In this document: in pieces, positions 1-8,216 of the stretch | How positions within the stretch are numbered: the stretch's first letter is position 1 | How the letters are laid out: each line of letters starts with the position of its first letter | DNA from: Verrucomicrobia bacterium UBA1200 | GTDB taxonomy: Bacteria > Verrucomicrobiota > Kiritimatiellia > RFP12 > UBA1067 | DNA: 19,456 nt | Assembly: GCA_002309765.1 (NCBI GenBank) | Contig: DBXY01000022.1 | Span: 66,141 to 85,596 of the forward strand | Direction: 5' to 3' | Notes under the pieces: model-generated | What the model was told of the DNA's origin: nothing | The model's database searches: none | The model's input: only the letters and a program-made list of their open reading frames with translations | Position numbers and translations under genes: made by a program

Positions 1-3000
1 CCATAGTTGAGATCGAGCCAGAGACGGCCGCCCTGCTCAAGATTCTCGACCCAGACTTTGACATCAGCCCCACTCGCGCTGGTGGTATCAAAGAGGGCGT
101 TGAGCGCGGCATCGGTCATATCAATCGATCCGTTGTCCCACGTCATCAGGAGGAAACGACCCTTGGTGTTCGAAGCGTAGTTGGAGGTCAGCGCGAGTTG
201 CGCCCCGGAAGCGAAGACCGGTGCCGAGGCCACGCGGATGCTGAACTTCACGGGATCGAAAACCAAATTGCCGGTCGGTCCCATATCCAACCCGGCCAGA
301 TAGATACCGCCTACCGTCGGGAAGGTGGCGGTGCCGTCCAACATCAAGACGGAGCCGGAGAGGTTAATCGGATCGTATCCAATATACGTGAAGGACATGT
401 TCGCACCATCCGGAATCAACAGGTTGATATTCGCGAGCGTGGTTGCGGCGGTACCGTCCTTACCCCAGTTACCAACGGTGGTGAAGTCGGAATTCTCAGC
501 GCCAGTCCACGAGGCGTCGGCCAGCGCGTCGCGCGTGGGCACGCCGCCGCTGTACTGCAGCCAGAATTCAATCTTGATGGTCGAATAGGCCAGCGAACAG
601 ATGTTCGCCGCATCGCTGCCCTCGGCGCCATAGGTGAAGGTCCAATCTAACGATTTATCGCCGGAGACGCCGAGCAGACCATAGTCGGCAAGCGAACCCA
701 TGCCGATCGCGCGCGGATTGGCAGCGGTATTCCCCCAACGGTTGTAGGCGAAGAGGATCTCGCCGGCCGGGAAGGCGCTTTGATCCGCGAACTTCCGCAT
801 CAGCTGGAAGCAGCCGTGGCCGCTGGTACCGCTAGTCGGGAAGGTATCGTTGAAGCCGTACATGTTGCCATCCCACGGCTCGACGATAGCATTCGCCACA
901 TCCGTGACCGGTGAGCTGTAGTTGATCGGGTTGAATTCAATGAATCCATCGACGGAATTATCATCTGCAGGAACCGTTGTCACGCCACCGAAGTTGCTCC
1001 ACACGTGGAGTTTGGTCACCGCAGTCTTTTTCTGCTGGGCGAGGGTCACGGGAAATGCCACATCTGCCCAGTTGGAGCCTGGAGCGTCCATGTCCACCCA
1101 CAACGCCTGCAGGGCGCCGGTGTCCTTGCGCACCAGTTCGATGTAGTAGCCGACTTTCGCAATGCCGGTCTCCTGCATCGGTGGCGCGTAAGAGTAAGGA
1201 ATCGCATAGATATTCTGCGCAAAGCCCTGGGTCGGGGACGGCTCAATCGTTCGGACACGCGTGAAGCCGGTGAGATATTCCGCCGGAACGTTGTTCTCGG
1301 CTCCAAGCGTTACCGCCGGGCGCGTCCAGTCCGAGTGCGGGGGCACGCCGCCGTTGGCCGTCACCAGCGTCAACAGCTTGTCCTTCAGCAGACCGGCGGC
1401 AGTATCGCAAGCCGAAGCGGTCATGCCAGCGGCCAGCGTAGCGGCGAGATCAACACACTCGACATCAGTCTCAGTGTCGCACCAGTTCGCAATCTGGCTG
1501 TTGAGATTCGCCGAGGCGCCGGGGATCGTCGAGGCAAGCACCGTTGTCATCGGCAACGCCGCCTTAATGCGCGTCACGGCCGCTTTGTAGTTGGCAAGCA
1601 CCGTCGCGTCGGACACACCGTCGGAAACGTCCATGTCGCCGCAGATTAAGATGGTGAAGTTAGGATCATTCGCCGCCGCAGCGTAACTCTCCAGACCCTC
1701 TAAGAGTCCGGCGCGGGTAGCGGAGGTCTTCAGCGCCAGATCGACAATGCCGCCATGGCTGGCCCAAGCGGTGGACGAGGACTGAATGCCGTTCGGGTTT
1801 GTTCTGCGCCAACCGGTCATCTGCACGTTCCACCCCGCCGCCGAGAGTTGCCTCGCGAGCGGGTAACGGAAGTTGTCACCGGTGGTGGCGTTGCCATAGG
1901 CATAGTTTCCGCCCACCGTCCAGATCTTGATCGGGGCGGGAGGCGTCACGCCTTCGGCGACCGATGTCATCGTAACCGTCGTGGAGGTGACATCAATGTT
2001 ATACTCGTACGGGCACCCGATTACATTGAACCGGCCGCCGGTGTTGGCGGTGATCGCGCCCGCCGTCAACAGCGTGAGCGGCGTGCCAGCCGCCGGAGCG
2101 CCCGCGCCGTTGAAAAATTCGGTAAAGACGAAGTTGGCAGGTTGCGTGAAGTTCACCGTGCCCGTAAAGGTGAAGGGCTCGGGTTTATCGAAGGACGGAG
2201 ACTTGGTAAAGGAGATCGTCTGGTCCGGAGTATGGAGCAACGTGCCGCCCTCCTCGATCACAAGTCCGGAAAGAGCGACCGCAGAAGTGCCGCATCTTGT
2301 CATATCGAGCGTACCGCCGGCATGGATGATCACCGGAACCGGCTGCGACGAAATCGCCCGCTGCGGATACCTCGTCGAAGCCGTGGAGTCCATTATCACC
2401 GTACCGCCGAAAATCTCCACGCCGTTATCCATGCGCTGGTCGGTGTGGTTGTTTGCGATCGTAAGCGTGGCGGCACCGTACTTGTATAGCTTCGGATAGG
2501 TGCCGTTGTTGGTGATCGGCGCATAGAGCATAAAGTCCGTCGTCTCGTTGTCGACGACCACCGCAGTAGAGACGTAAATCCAGCTCACGGTGGACTCGAT
2601 AGTAGAACCGTCGTGGATGAAGAGATTCCGCACGTGCATGCGGTTTGAACTCTGCTTGTACTTAGTACCGCTGTTCAAAGTGAAGTCGCGCAGATAGACG
2701 TTCGGCGGGTTGCTAGAAGGAATTTCCGCCCCGATGCCGGAAGTACTGACAAGCGTTAGATCCACATTCGGGATGTTCACGGTGTTTCTATGGAAATAGG
2801 CACTGCCGCTCTCGACGATGATCGTGCCCTCGGTGGAACCGGAGGAGTTGCAAATCCAGAAGGACTTGCCGGAATTCAGATTGAGCGTCAGCGTATGGCC
2901 GTTCAACTCAAAGGTGGTGGCGGTGTAACTGTTGTTGATTAGACCAAGGCTGTTGCCGGACACCAGGGCATCGCCGGTGAGCACCAGACCCTCCATTTGC

Positions 3001-5288
3001 GCGGTACCGTTACCGATGTCGCCGCCGGTGTTGCGCAACGCGCCAAGTCCATCCGGACCGGCACCTTCAATGGTGAAGAAGCAAACGCTGTCGCCAAAGC
3101 CGCCGGCGTCGTAAGTACCGCCGTCTTTGACCGTGATGTGGGTGCCCTTTGCCAAATAGGCGGTACCGCACGCTTTCACCGTGCCATCCGCGACGGTAAT
3201 GGATGCGATATTGGGATTCTTGCGGGAAATCAGATAGGTGCCCATCCCATCCTTGAGAATGTCGATCCGATCGTCATAACGGATATAAGTCTCGTCCCAG
3301 ATCTTACCTTCGGGAACCGTGATGTGGAAGGTACCGGAATCACCTTTGAGCACGATGGGGTTAAAGGCGGAGGTGGTTTCGGGCGCGGAAAGATGCAGGG
3401 TATGGCCGTTGAGATCAACCGTAACGCCATTGAGGAGTTTGTCCTGACAGCCGGTCCAATCCGTATCCTCCGTCAGGACAATCGTGCCGGAGAACGCCGC
3501 ATCCTCGATCACGCCGTTGGCGGCGACTTTATAACTATCAGAGGAGGCCAACGCCCACCCCTGGCGGGGGACAGCCGCGCCTTTCATGAAATCGACGGTG
3601 GTGAGATTCGGCCAGACCTCGCCATTGATACGGTCAAAGAGCGCACCCTTTCCGTCCAAGGCCTGCACCGGCACCAGGTCGCGCACCGCGAGACCGTTGT
3701 CATTCAGGCGCAGCGAATCGAACCGGTAGATCGATCCTTTTGTGATTGAATAGCAGCCGAACACCGCCATCTCGAAAATCGGGCACGTCGCGCGGGAGAT
3801 AGCGTAAGAATTCATGGTGTCGCCGCCGACCAACGTGATGTAGTCATCGCTGTCGATCTGGCACCGGTAATCGGTGTTTGCGGTAACGAACCCGATGTCG
3901 TTACCGGCGCCGTGGAACATAAAGCCCTGACCGTTATTGCGGTTTTGCTGGTTAAGGAGAAAGGCGTTGCCCTGCCAGAACTGACCGAAGAAGGCGGTCG
4001 CGTGGACGTATGTGATATTGCCGAAGGAGAAATCCGCAACCGTATCAGGACCCGGGATATAGCCAATCCGGACGGTCTGGCCGTTCGTGGAGGTGAGGGA
4101 CACCAGTTCGGAAGCGTAAGGCAGATTGTCCGTCTGGACCAGGAAGAAGCGGAAATAGGTGCCGACGACCTTGAGTGCGGCGGGCAACGTATAAGTGTAT
4201 GAGGTGGCATCGGCGGCGATCGTCGCCACTTTGGTGAAGTTTGCCCACGTGTTCTTGTTGTCGCCGCAGTTGGTGGCGCCATAGGCCGCGTAAAGCGAGT
4301 ATTCCTTGCCGTCGGGGTTACCGAAAGCAAAGGTGATGGATTCGCCAGACCGGGCGGTGATGGCGATGGAACGGCGGAATTTAAATGAGGGCGTGGAATC
4401 GACCACGCGCCCGAAACGGTCATCTTCGATCACCTCGCCAGCCACCAGCTGAGTGGCGGTCTTGCTCTTATAGAAAATGTTACCGATCTGATCGTAAAGG
4501 CCCGCCTCGCCGTCAGCATTCAGAGCGGGGAAGAAATTACGCTGATACGTGCCGCTGTTCGCGATCTTCATGCCATAGAAGGAAAAAGCGGCAAGATGGG
4601 AACCGTCATTGCAACCGAAAATCGCAAGCGCGCCGGAGCCGACCGTCCGGGAGACGCTGTACGTCTTCAGCGTCGAACCCCAGGAAAGATAGAGTCGGCT
4701 GTCGTCATCAATCTGACACCGGTAATCCACGCCCGAAGTCGGAACATCGCTGCCGAGGTTGCCGCCGCCGTGGAACATGAACTTGTTGGACTGCTGGTTC
4801 AACAGATAGCGGCTGCCGGCCCAACCCTGCCCGAAAAAGGCGGTCTGGTTGACATAGGTGAGGTTACCGAAACGGAAGTCCACCACAGTCCGGTTGCTAG
4901 GGGTCACACCCGTATCGACCCACTGGGAACCGGTGGAAGCGACGCTTTTCAGTTCTTTCACATACGGGAGGTTCTCGCGCTGCATGAGGAAGAAGCGCAG
5001 ATAGCGCCCATCGCGCAACGACTCCGGCACCTCGTAGGTGAACGTCGTCTGGTCATAGGAAATATCGGCCACCTTCTCAAGCGCGGTCCAAGCCCGCTTG
5101 TCGTCGCCGGCATCCGTAGCGCCATGCGCCACAAACAGCTCGTAATCGTTTGCGTCATCCGTGCCGAACGCGAACGTCACGGACTGATCCGTCTGTTCCG
5201 CCACACTCACCGAGCGCGCGTACGCGCCGAGAGTAATACTTGCGAAAACGGCGAAAGCCGTCCAAAATGCAGTAACATTAAGTTTCAT
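1..5288 (-). CDS. Giant secreted multidomain protein (LamG-like modules, beta-helix, SGNH-like domain), 3' end outside window
   Basis: Reading the minus strand from the ATG at 5286-5288 gives one frame open to the window edge (1762 codons plus 2 nt), so the C-terminus is not seen. GGAGG lies 7 nt before the ATG. Residues 1-25 are a Sec-type signal peptide. Residues 26-285 and 307-565 are two related modules, each a short beta-sandwich followed by a concanavalin A/LamG-like domain (from about 113 and 395). About 570-1110 is repetitive beta-strand sequence with recurrent DLNGHTL/ELNGHTL motifs, as in passenger-type beta-helices. About 1121-1330 resembles an SGNH hydrolase but lacks the catalytic motifs (G1126-G1127-N1128 where GDS is expected). 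About 1371-1580 resembles a beta-sandwich module that accompanies sialate O-acetylesterase-like proteins. A WTG...NW beta-repeat start follows from about 1583. A surface or secreted carbohydrate-binding role is inferred; the substrate is unknown. The long plus-strand frames here are shadows. Confidence 0.88.
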   Translation of the reverse strand, partial: MKLNVTAFWTAFAVFASITLGAYARSVSVAEQTDQSVTFAFGTDDANDYELFVAHGATDAGDDKRAWTALEKVADISYDQTTFTYEVPESLRDGRYLRFFLMQRENLPYVKELKSVASTGSQWVDTGVTPSNRTVVDFRFGNLTYVNQTAFFGQGWAGSRYLLNQQSNKFMFHGGGNLGSDVPTSGVDYRCQIDDDSRLYLSWGSTLKTYSVSRTVGSGALAIFGCNDGSHLAAFSFYGMKIANSGTYQRNFFPALNADGEAGLYDQIGNIFYKSKTATQLVAGEVIEDDRFGRVVDSTPSFKFRRSIAITARSGESITFAFGNPDGKEYSLYAAYGATNCGDNKNTWANFTKVATIAADATSYTYTLPAALKVVGTYFRFFLVQTDNLPYASELVSLTSTNGQTVRIGYIPGPDTVADFSFGNITYVHATAFFGQFWQGNAFLLNQQNRNNGQGFMFHGAGNDIGFVTANTDYRCQIDSDDYITLVGGDTMNSYAISRATCPIFEMAVFGCYSITKGSIYRFDSLRLNDNGLAVRDLVPVQALDGKGALFDRINGEVWPNLTTVDFMKGAAVPRQGWALASSDSYKVAANGVIEDAAFSGTIVLTEDTDWTGCQDKLLNGVTVDLNGHTLHLSAPETTSAFNPIVLKGDSGTFHITVPEGKIWDETYIRYDDRIDILKDGMGTYLISRKNPNIASITVADGTVKACGTAYLAKGTHITVKDGGTYDAGGFGDSVCFFTIEGAGPDGLGALRNTGGDIGNGTAQMEGLVLTGDALVSGNSLGLINNSYTATTFELNGHTLTLNLNSGKSFWICNSSGSTEGTIIVESGSAYFHRNTVNIPNVDLTLVSTSGIGAEIPSSNPPNVYLRDFTLNSGTKYKQSSNRMHVRNLFIHDGSTIESTVSWIYVSTAVVVDNETTDFMLYAPITNNGTYPKLYKYGAATLTIANNHTDQRMDNGVEIFGGTVIMDSTASTRYPQRAISSQPVPVIIHAGGTLDMTRCGTSAVALSGLVIEEGGTLLHTPDQTISFTKSPSFDKPEPFTFTGTVNFTQPANFVFTEFFNGAGAPAAGTPLTLLTAGAITANTGGRFNVIGCPYEYNIDVTSTTVTMTSVAEGVTPPAPIKIWTVGGNYAYGNATTGDNFRYPLARQLSAAGWNVQMTGWRRTNPNGIQSSSTAWASHGGIVDLALKTSATRAGLLEGLESYAAAANDPNFTILICGDMDVSDGVSDATVLANYKAAVTRIKAALPMTTVLASTIPGASANLNSQIANWCDTETDVECVDLAATLAAGMTASACDTAAGLLKDKLLTLVTANGGVPPHSDWTRPAVTLGAENNVPAEYLTGFTRVRTIEPSPTQGFAQNIYAIPYSYAPPMQETGIAKVGYYIELVRKDTGALQALWVDMDAPGSNWADVAFPVTLAQQKKTAVTKLHVWSNFGGVTTVPADDNSVDGFIEFNPINYSSPVTDVANAIVEPWDGNMYGFNDTFPTSGTSGHGCFQLMRKFADQSAFPAGEILFAYNRWGNTAANPRAIGMGSLADYGLLGVSGDKSLDWTFTYGAEGSDAANICSLAYSTIKIEFWLQYSGGVPTRDALADASWTGAENSDFTTVGNWGKDGTAATTLANINLLIPDGANMSFTYIGYDPINLSGSVLMLDGTATFPTVGGIYLAGLDMGPTGNLVFDPVKFSIRVASAPVFASGAQLALTSNYASNTKGRFLLMTWDNGSIDMTDAALNALFDTTSASGADVKVWVENLEQGGRLWLDLNY
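3590..5213 (-). repeat. Tandem duplication of a LamG-like module within the giant protein
   Basis: Residues 26-285 and 307-565 align with a period of about 282 residues. Matching landmarks in copies 1 and 2 are VTFAFG/ITFAFG, YLRFFLMQ/YFRFFLVQ, NLTYVNQTAFFGQ/NITYVHATAFFGQ, FMFHGGGN/FMFHGAGN, DYRCQID in both, and a closing FPALNADGEAGLYD/VPVQALDGKGALFD. The copies are clearly diverged, so this is an old internal duplication. In copy 2 the STGSQWVDTG start of the LamG part has changed to STNGQTVRIG. Confidence 0.8.
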
Positions 5289-5361
5289 GAACCAACCTCC
5301 AATTGCCCATAATCACCAAGTCATGTAACAAAAAACACCTTCTACAACTTCCAATGCCAAT

Positions 5362-5391
5362 ATATTACTATCAAAAGTTATGGTTTGTAAA
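5362..5391 (-). promoter_or_regulatory. Sigma70-type promoter of the giant secreted protein gene
   Basis: On the minus strand a TTTACA -35 box (5386-5391) and a TAATAT -10 box (5362-5367) are separated by 18 nt, in an AT-rich stretch. Transcription would start near 5355, giving a leader of about 67 nt before the ATG at 5288. Called by eye. Confidence 0.5.
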
Positions 5392-5423
5392 GCACAAATT
5401 TTGGGGACTTAGGATTAGGGAAA

Positions 5424-5446
5424 GTGACGAGCGACGAGTGACGAGT
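5424..5446. repeat. Short 7-nt tandem repeat in intergenic DNA
   Basis: Three consecutive copies of the 7-nt unit GYGACGA lie between the Dus gene and the giant protein gene. No reading frame is involved. Confidence 0.6.
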
Positions 5447-5480
5447 TTGGAAATTAAGAATGAAGAGAGTGAAGTATTTT

Positions 5481-5542
5481 GACTAGATCAACTAGATTAA
5501 CTAGAACAACTAGATCGACCAGCGACTAAATCAACTAACCAC
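5481..5542. repeat. Imperfect 9-nt tandem repeat (ACTAGATCA-like) in intergenic DNA
   Basis: Successive units are actagatca (5482), actagatta (5491), actagaaca (5500), actagatcg (5509), then a shortened unit accagcg (5518), actaaatca (5525) and actaaccac (5534). The tract ends about 20 bp from the stop codon of the Dus gene. It is noncoding and its role is unknown; replication slippage is one explanation. Confidence 0.65.
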
Positions 5543-5561
5543 CTAACCGTCAAACCATAAG

Positions 5562-6497
5562 TTAGCCGCGCACGACCCGCAAATATTCGTCAAGCGTGTG
5601 GCAGAGCCGGATTGACTTCCAGCGCGTCTCGCCGTCCGGATAGATGAAGTGCAGGTAACTCCATAATTCTTTCATACGACCCAGCACTTGGGTCGGTCCG
5701 GCAAGTTCAGCGGCGGCGGTCTCCAGATAATCGGCGCAAAAACCGGCGATCCGCCCATAGTCGGGGGGCAAATCCATACCGGCCAGAAAGGACTCCATCA
5801 ATGCGGGATTCATTGCCATTCCGCGACCGACCATCCACCGGGTAACTTGCGGGAAACGCCGTTTCAATGTCTGCCAGTCGGCGCAGGTGCGGATGTCGCC
5901 GTTGTACACCACCGGATGACGGCAAAGCGGCAGCACTTCCGCGAAAATACCCAAATCCACCTGGCCATCGTACATCTGCTTGGCGGTACGTGGGTGTATG
6001 GTTACCTCGCGCAACGGATAACGGTTAATAACCGTCATCCGCTCTGCCAACAACCCGGGATCCTTCAGCCCCAGCCGGACTTTCACCGAAAAACCGTCCG
6101 GCAACTCATCGCACCCGGCTTCGAGCATCCGCTCAAACGACTCGGCGTTGGCCATCAGTCCGCAACCCCGGCCTTTTTTGGCGACAAACGGCCAGGGGCA
6201 ACCGGCGTTCAAATCGGCCTTGAGGTAACCCATATCCTTTAACGCGCGAAGCATCACCCGCAACTGTCCGGGGTCTTTCCCGATCAGCTGGGGAATCACT
6301 TCCACCGGGGTTTCAGGGTCGGGCACGATATCCGCCAATACCGCGGGTTTAACTCGGTCGCCGGCGCAAGTGGGAATGAACGGCGCCACCGCCACCGGCG
6401 CGGGCGTGAAATGACGGGCTTGGACCGCCCGAAAGGTGCGCCCGGTCACCCCGCGCAGCGGAGCGAGGTAAAAGGTGTCGGAACCGCAACCGGACAA
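5562..6497 (-). CDS. tRNA-dihydrouridine synthase family protein (Dus)
   Basis: Predicted FMN-dependent enzyme reducing uridines in tRNA to dihydrouridine with NADPH. The 311-residue length fits the family. Visible marks are an N-terminal LAPLRGVTG strand (FMN-binding TIM barrel), the active-site motif LNAGCP with catalytic Cys100, KVRLG around Lys139, TIHPRT with His168, YNGDI near residue 190 and the FMN-phosphate motif GRGMAMNP. The motif after the Cys is PWPFVAKKGRGCGLM, unlike the usual K-rich GxGAxLL of classic DusA/B/C, so the exact uridine specified cannot be assigned. The start is a TTG two nt past the stop of the upstream MCE gene, with a G-run as the only Shine-Dalgarno candidate. 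This suggests translational coupling; no ATG fits better before the LAPLRG strand. Last gene of the cluster 9161-5562. Confidence 0.88.
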   Translation of the reverse strand: MSGCGSDTFYLAPLRGVTGRTFRAVQARHFTPAPVAVAPFIPTCAGDRVKPAVLADIVPDPETPVEVIPQLIGKDPGQLRVMLRALKDMGYLKADLNAGCPWPFVAKKGRGCGLMANAESFERMLEAGCDELPDGFSVKVRLGLKDPGLLAERMTVINRYPLREVTIHPRTAKQMYDGQVDLGIFAEVLPLCRHPVVYNGDIRTCADWQTLKRRFPQVTRWMVGRGMAMNPALMESFLAGMDLPPDYGRIAGFCADYLETAAAELAGPTQVLGRMKELWSYLHFIYPDGETRWKSIRLCHTLDEYLRVVRG

Positions 6498-6499
6498 AC

Positions 6500-7621
6500 T
6501 TACAGCCCCCCCATAATCAAGCTGGAGAAGGCGGAAATCGGGGTGGTGTCGCGGAAGTTGTCGACGGTCTGGCGCACATCCTGAATTAAGCCGTGGACAT
6601 CGTCGTACAGTTCCGAATCAGCGGAAAGCTTACCCAACGTACCCTCTCCGTTGGCCAGCCGGTCGGTGACGATTTTTAGGTTCGCCACCGTGTCGAAAAG
6701 ATCGTTGTACAACGGGTCGTCGTCCTTAAGCAACTTGCCCAACGCACCCTCGCCGTTTTCCAGGCGGACTGCGGTTTCTTTAAGCGCCGCCACCATATCT
6801 TGAATATCGCGGTAGATGGTGTCGTCGGAGGACAACAGCCGGCCCAAGGTCCCCTCCCCCTGCTCCAACCGCTCGGTGATTGCTTTAACATTGGCAATGG
6901 AATCGCGCAAATCGCGGAACGATTCGCCGCTGTCGTTAATCAGTTGGGCGACGGAATTTTCGCCGCTGTCGATTTTTTCGGCGATGGAGCTGATGCGGTT
7001 GACCGCGTTGGAGAGGTCGTTGTAAAGCGCCATGTCGTTGGAGAAAAGCTTACCCAAGGTGCCCTCGCCGTTTTCCAACCGGGAAGAGACCTCCCGCAAC
7101 GACTCGGCCGTGGCATCGAGATTGGTTATGATACTTTTGAGGTGGCCATCCTTGGTCGCCTCGCGCAAATCCGCCACCACCTCGCCCAAATCGCGCATCC
7201 ACTGTTTGGGCGTCTCTCCGACAAGGCTCGCGCCGGCCGGCAGCACCGCCCCTTCGCCCTCCTCGATCAACAGGTAGTTGCCGCCCAGCAACGATCCGGA
7301 ACACACCGAAAACCGGTATCCCTCGCGAAGCTCGACCGGTTTCCGGAGATTCACGTTCACCCGGATCTGGCGCCCCTCAAGGCTCATCCCCTCGACCGTA
7401 CCCACCGGCATTCCGCGCATCACCACCGAATCGCGCTCCTTCAGGCCGCCGACATCCTCGAACATCACTGAAATCCGCTGGTGCCGGGTTTGGGTGCCAT
7501 TCATGATGTCCACCCCCGCCACGATGATGGTGAAGTACGCCAACAGCGCCAGCACCGCCACCATGAACACGCCGACCATCAGCTCCGAAAAAAACTCTCC
7601 GCCTCTGCCACGCTTTGCCAT
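6500..7621 (-). CDS. MCE/MlaD family lipid-transport substrate-binding protein with C-terminal heptad repeats
   Basis: The ATG at 7621 (373 aa, starting MAKRGRGGEF) is chosen because AAGGAGAG lies 6 nt upstream; the frame is open further upstream to 7684 but without a ribosome site. Residues 14-36 are a membrane anchor. Residues 48-140 form an MCE domain (RISVMFEDVGGLKERDSV, GMPVGTVEGM, GSLLGGNYLLIEEGEG), which in the family forms hexameric rings carrying lipids between membranes. Residues 181-355 are five 35-residue repeats headed by RLENGEGTLGKL, predicted helical. Such proteins normally pair with an MlaE permease and MlaF ATPase; neither is in the window. The gene lies between a zinc-ribbon gene and the Dus gene, suggesting a cell-envelope operon. 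Phospholipid transport is inferred from the family. Confidence 0.88.
   Translation of the reverse strand: MAKRGRGGEFFSELMVGVFMVAVLALLAYFTIIVAGVDIMNGTQTRHQRISVMFEDVGGLKERDSVVMRGMPVGTVEGMSLEGRQIRVNVNLRKPVELREGYRFSVCSGSLLGGNYLLIEEGEGAVLPAGASLVGETPKQWMRDLGEVVADLREATKDGHLKSIITNLDATAESLREVSSRLENGEGTLGKLFSNDMALYNDLSNAVNRISSIAEKIDSGENSVAQLINDSGESFRDLRDSIANVKAITERLEQGEGTLGRLLSSDDTIYRDIQDMVAALKETAVRLENGEGALGKLLKDDDPLYNDLFDTVANLKIVTDRLANGEGTLGKLSADSELYDDVHGLIQDVRQTVDNFRDTTPISAFSSLIMGGL
6557..7081 (-). repeat. Five 35-residue protein repeats in the MCE protein
   Basis: Copies begin at residues 181, 216, 251, 286 and 321. Copies 1, 3, 4 and 5 open RLxxGEGxLGxL; copy 2 (KIDSGENSVAQL) is degenerate and copy 5 is one residue short near SADSELY. 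Each continues with an acidic DxxLYxDL segment and a hydrophobic helix. Thirty-five residues is exactly five heptads, consistent with stacked coiled-coil units. Confidence 0.8.
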
Positions 7622-7680
7622 ATCGCTCTCCTTGGCGGGACGCCCGCCGTGATAACGCCGGGGACCGCGCCCGGTCCCGG

Positions 7681-8181
7681 TCAACCGCCCAAAAGGCCAA
7701 TCACCTGCTGCTGCACCTCGCCCAGCTGGTCAAGCCGCAGCCGCGGATCCAACACGGTGAAAGTGTCTCCACTCTTCCGGTGTTCGTAAATGCGCAGGAT
7801 ACCGCCGCTCTCGTGCGGTTTGGCATCGCGCTCCACCAGCTGCTTACCCCGTTCCAACATCACCGCCAGCACGTAAACCGCGTTGCGCATCTCCGGGTCG
7901 TCCTTGGCGATAAGGTCCCGCAGCAAATCCTCCGCAGTCTCTTTTTTGACCGGCTCGTTTTTCTCCGCCGCCGGCGGCGGAGCGGCGTATTCCCCCTCCC
8001 AGAAGCTGAACGGCTCCCAATCGCGGGGGGTGTCGCGCCAGCATTTCATGCAGTAATCCAACCGCTCGTACCCGCCCTCGGCATCCCGCAGGGCCGACAC
8101 ATACTGCTGCTTGTCCTCAAACTGTCTGCCGCAAGCCGCGCACACGTGGCCGCGCGGACGGATATTCCACTCTTGCGCCAT
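7681..8181 (-). CDS. Conserved-looking hypothetical protein with a zinc-ribbon
   Basis: The 166-residue product has two CxxC pairs (Cys14/Cys17 and Cys44/Cys47) that would form a treble-clef or ribbon-type zinc site. A low-complexity Ala/Pro/Glu linker (about 65-80) follows. The helical C-terminal domain reads MRNAVYVLAVMLERGKQL, then LRIYEHRKSGDTFTVLDP and a leucine-rich end (LDQLGEVQQQVIGLL). No signal peptide, so probably cytoplasmic. An AAAGGAT ribosome site lies about 7 nt before the ATG. It sits 35 nt after the carboxypeptidase gene and 59 nt before the MCE gene, so it is probably co-transcribed with them. I do not recognise a characterised family; the C-terminal part resembles uncharacterised proteins seen in PVC-group bacteria. 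Function unknown. Confidence 0.8.
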   Translation of the reverse strand: MAQEWNIRPRGHVCAACGRQFEDKQQYVSALRDAEGGYERLDYCMKCWRDTPRDWEPFSFWEGEYAAPPPAAEKNEPVKKETAEDLLRDLIAKDDPEMRNAVYVLAVMLERGKQLVERDAKPHESGGILRIYEHRKSGDTFTVLDPRLRLDQLGEVQQQVIGLLGG

Positions 8182-8216
8182 CTGCTATCCTTTCCGGACC
8201 GCCAGTCCGGCCTCCG

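Noticed and set aside
198..5312. Several plus-strand frames of 130-250 codons (for example 1005-1649, 1755-2489, 2997-3749, 4596-5312)
   Set aside because: All lie opposite one continuous minus-strand frame with a signal peptide, duplicated modules and recognisable domains. The plus-strand products are rich in Arg, Gly and His and look like no family.
5424..5542. CRISPR-like array
   Set aside because: Units are 7-9 nt and contiguous without spacers; no cas genes nearby.
7622..7684. Longer N-terminus for the MCE protein (start at 7684)
   Set aside because: The added residues are Arg/Gly-rich without family similarity, and the internal ATG at 7621 has a strong ribosome site.
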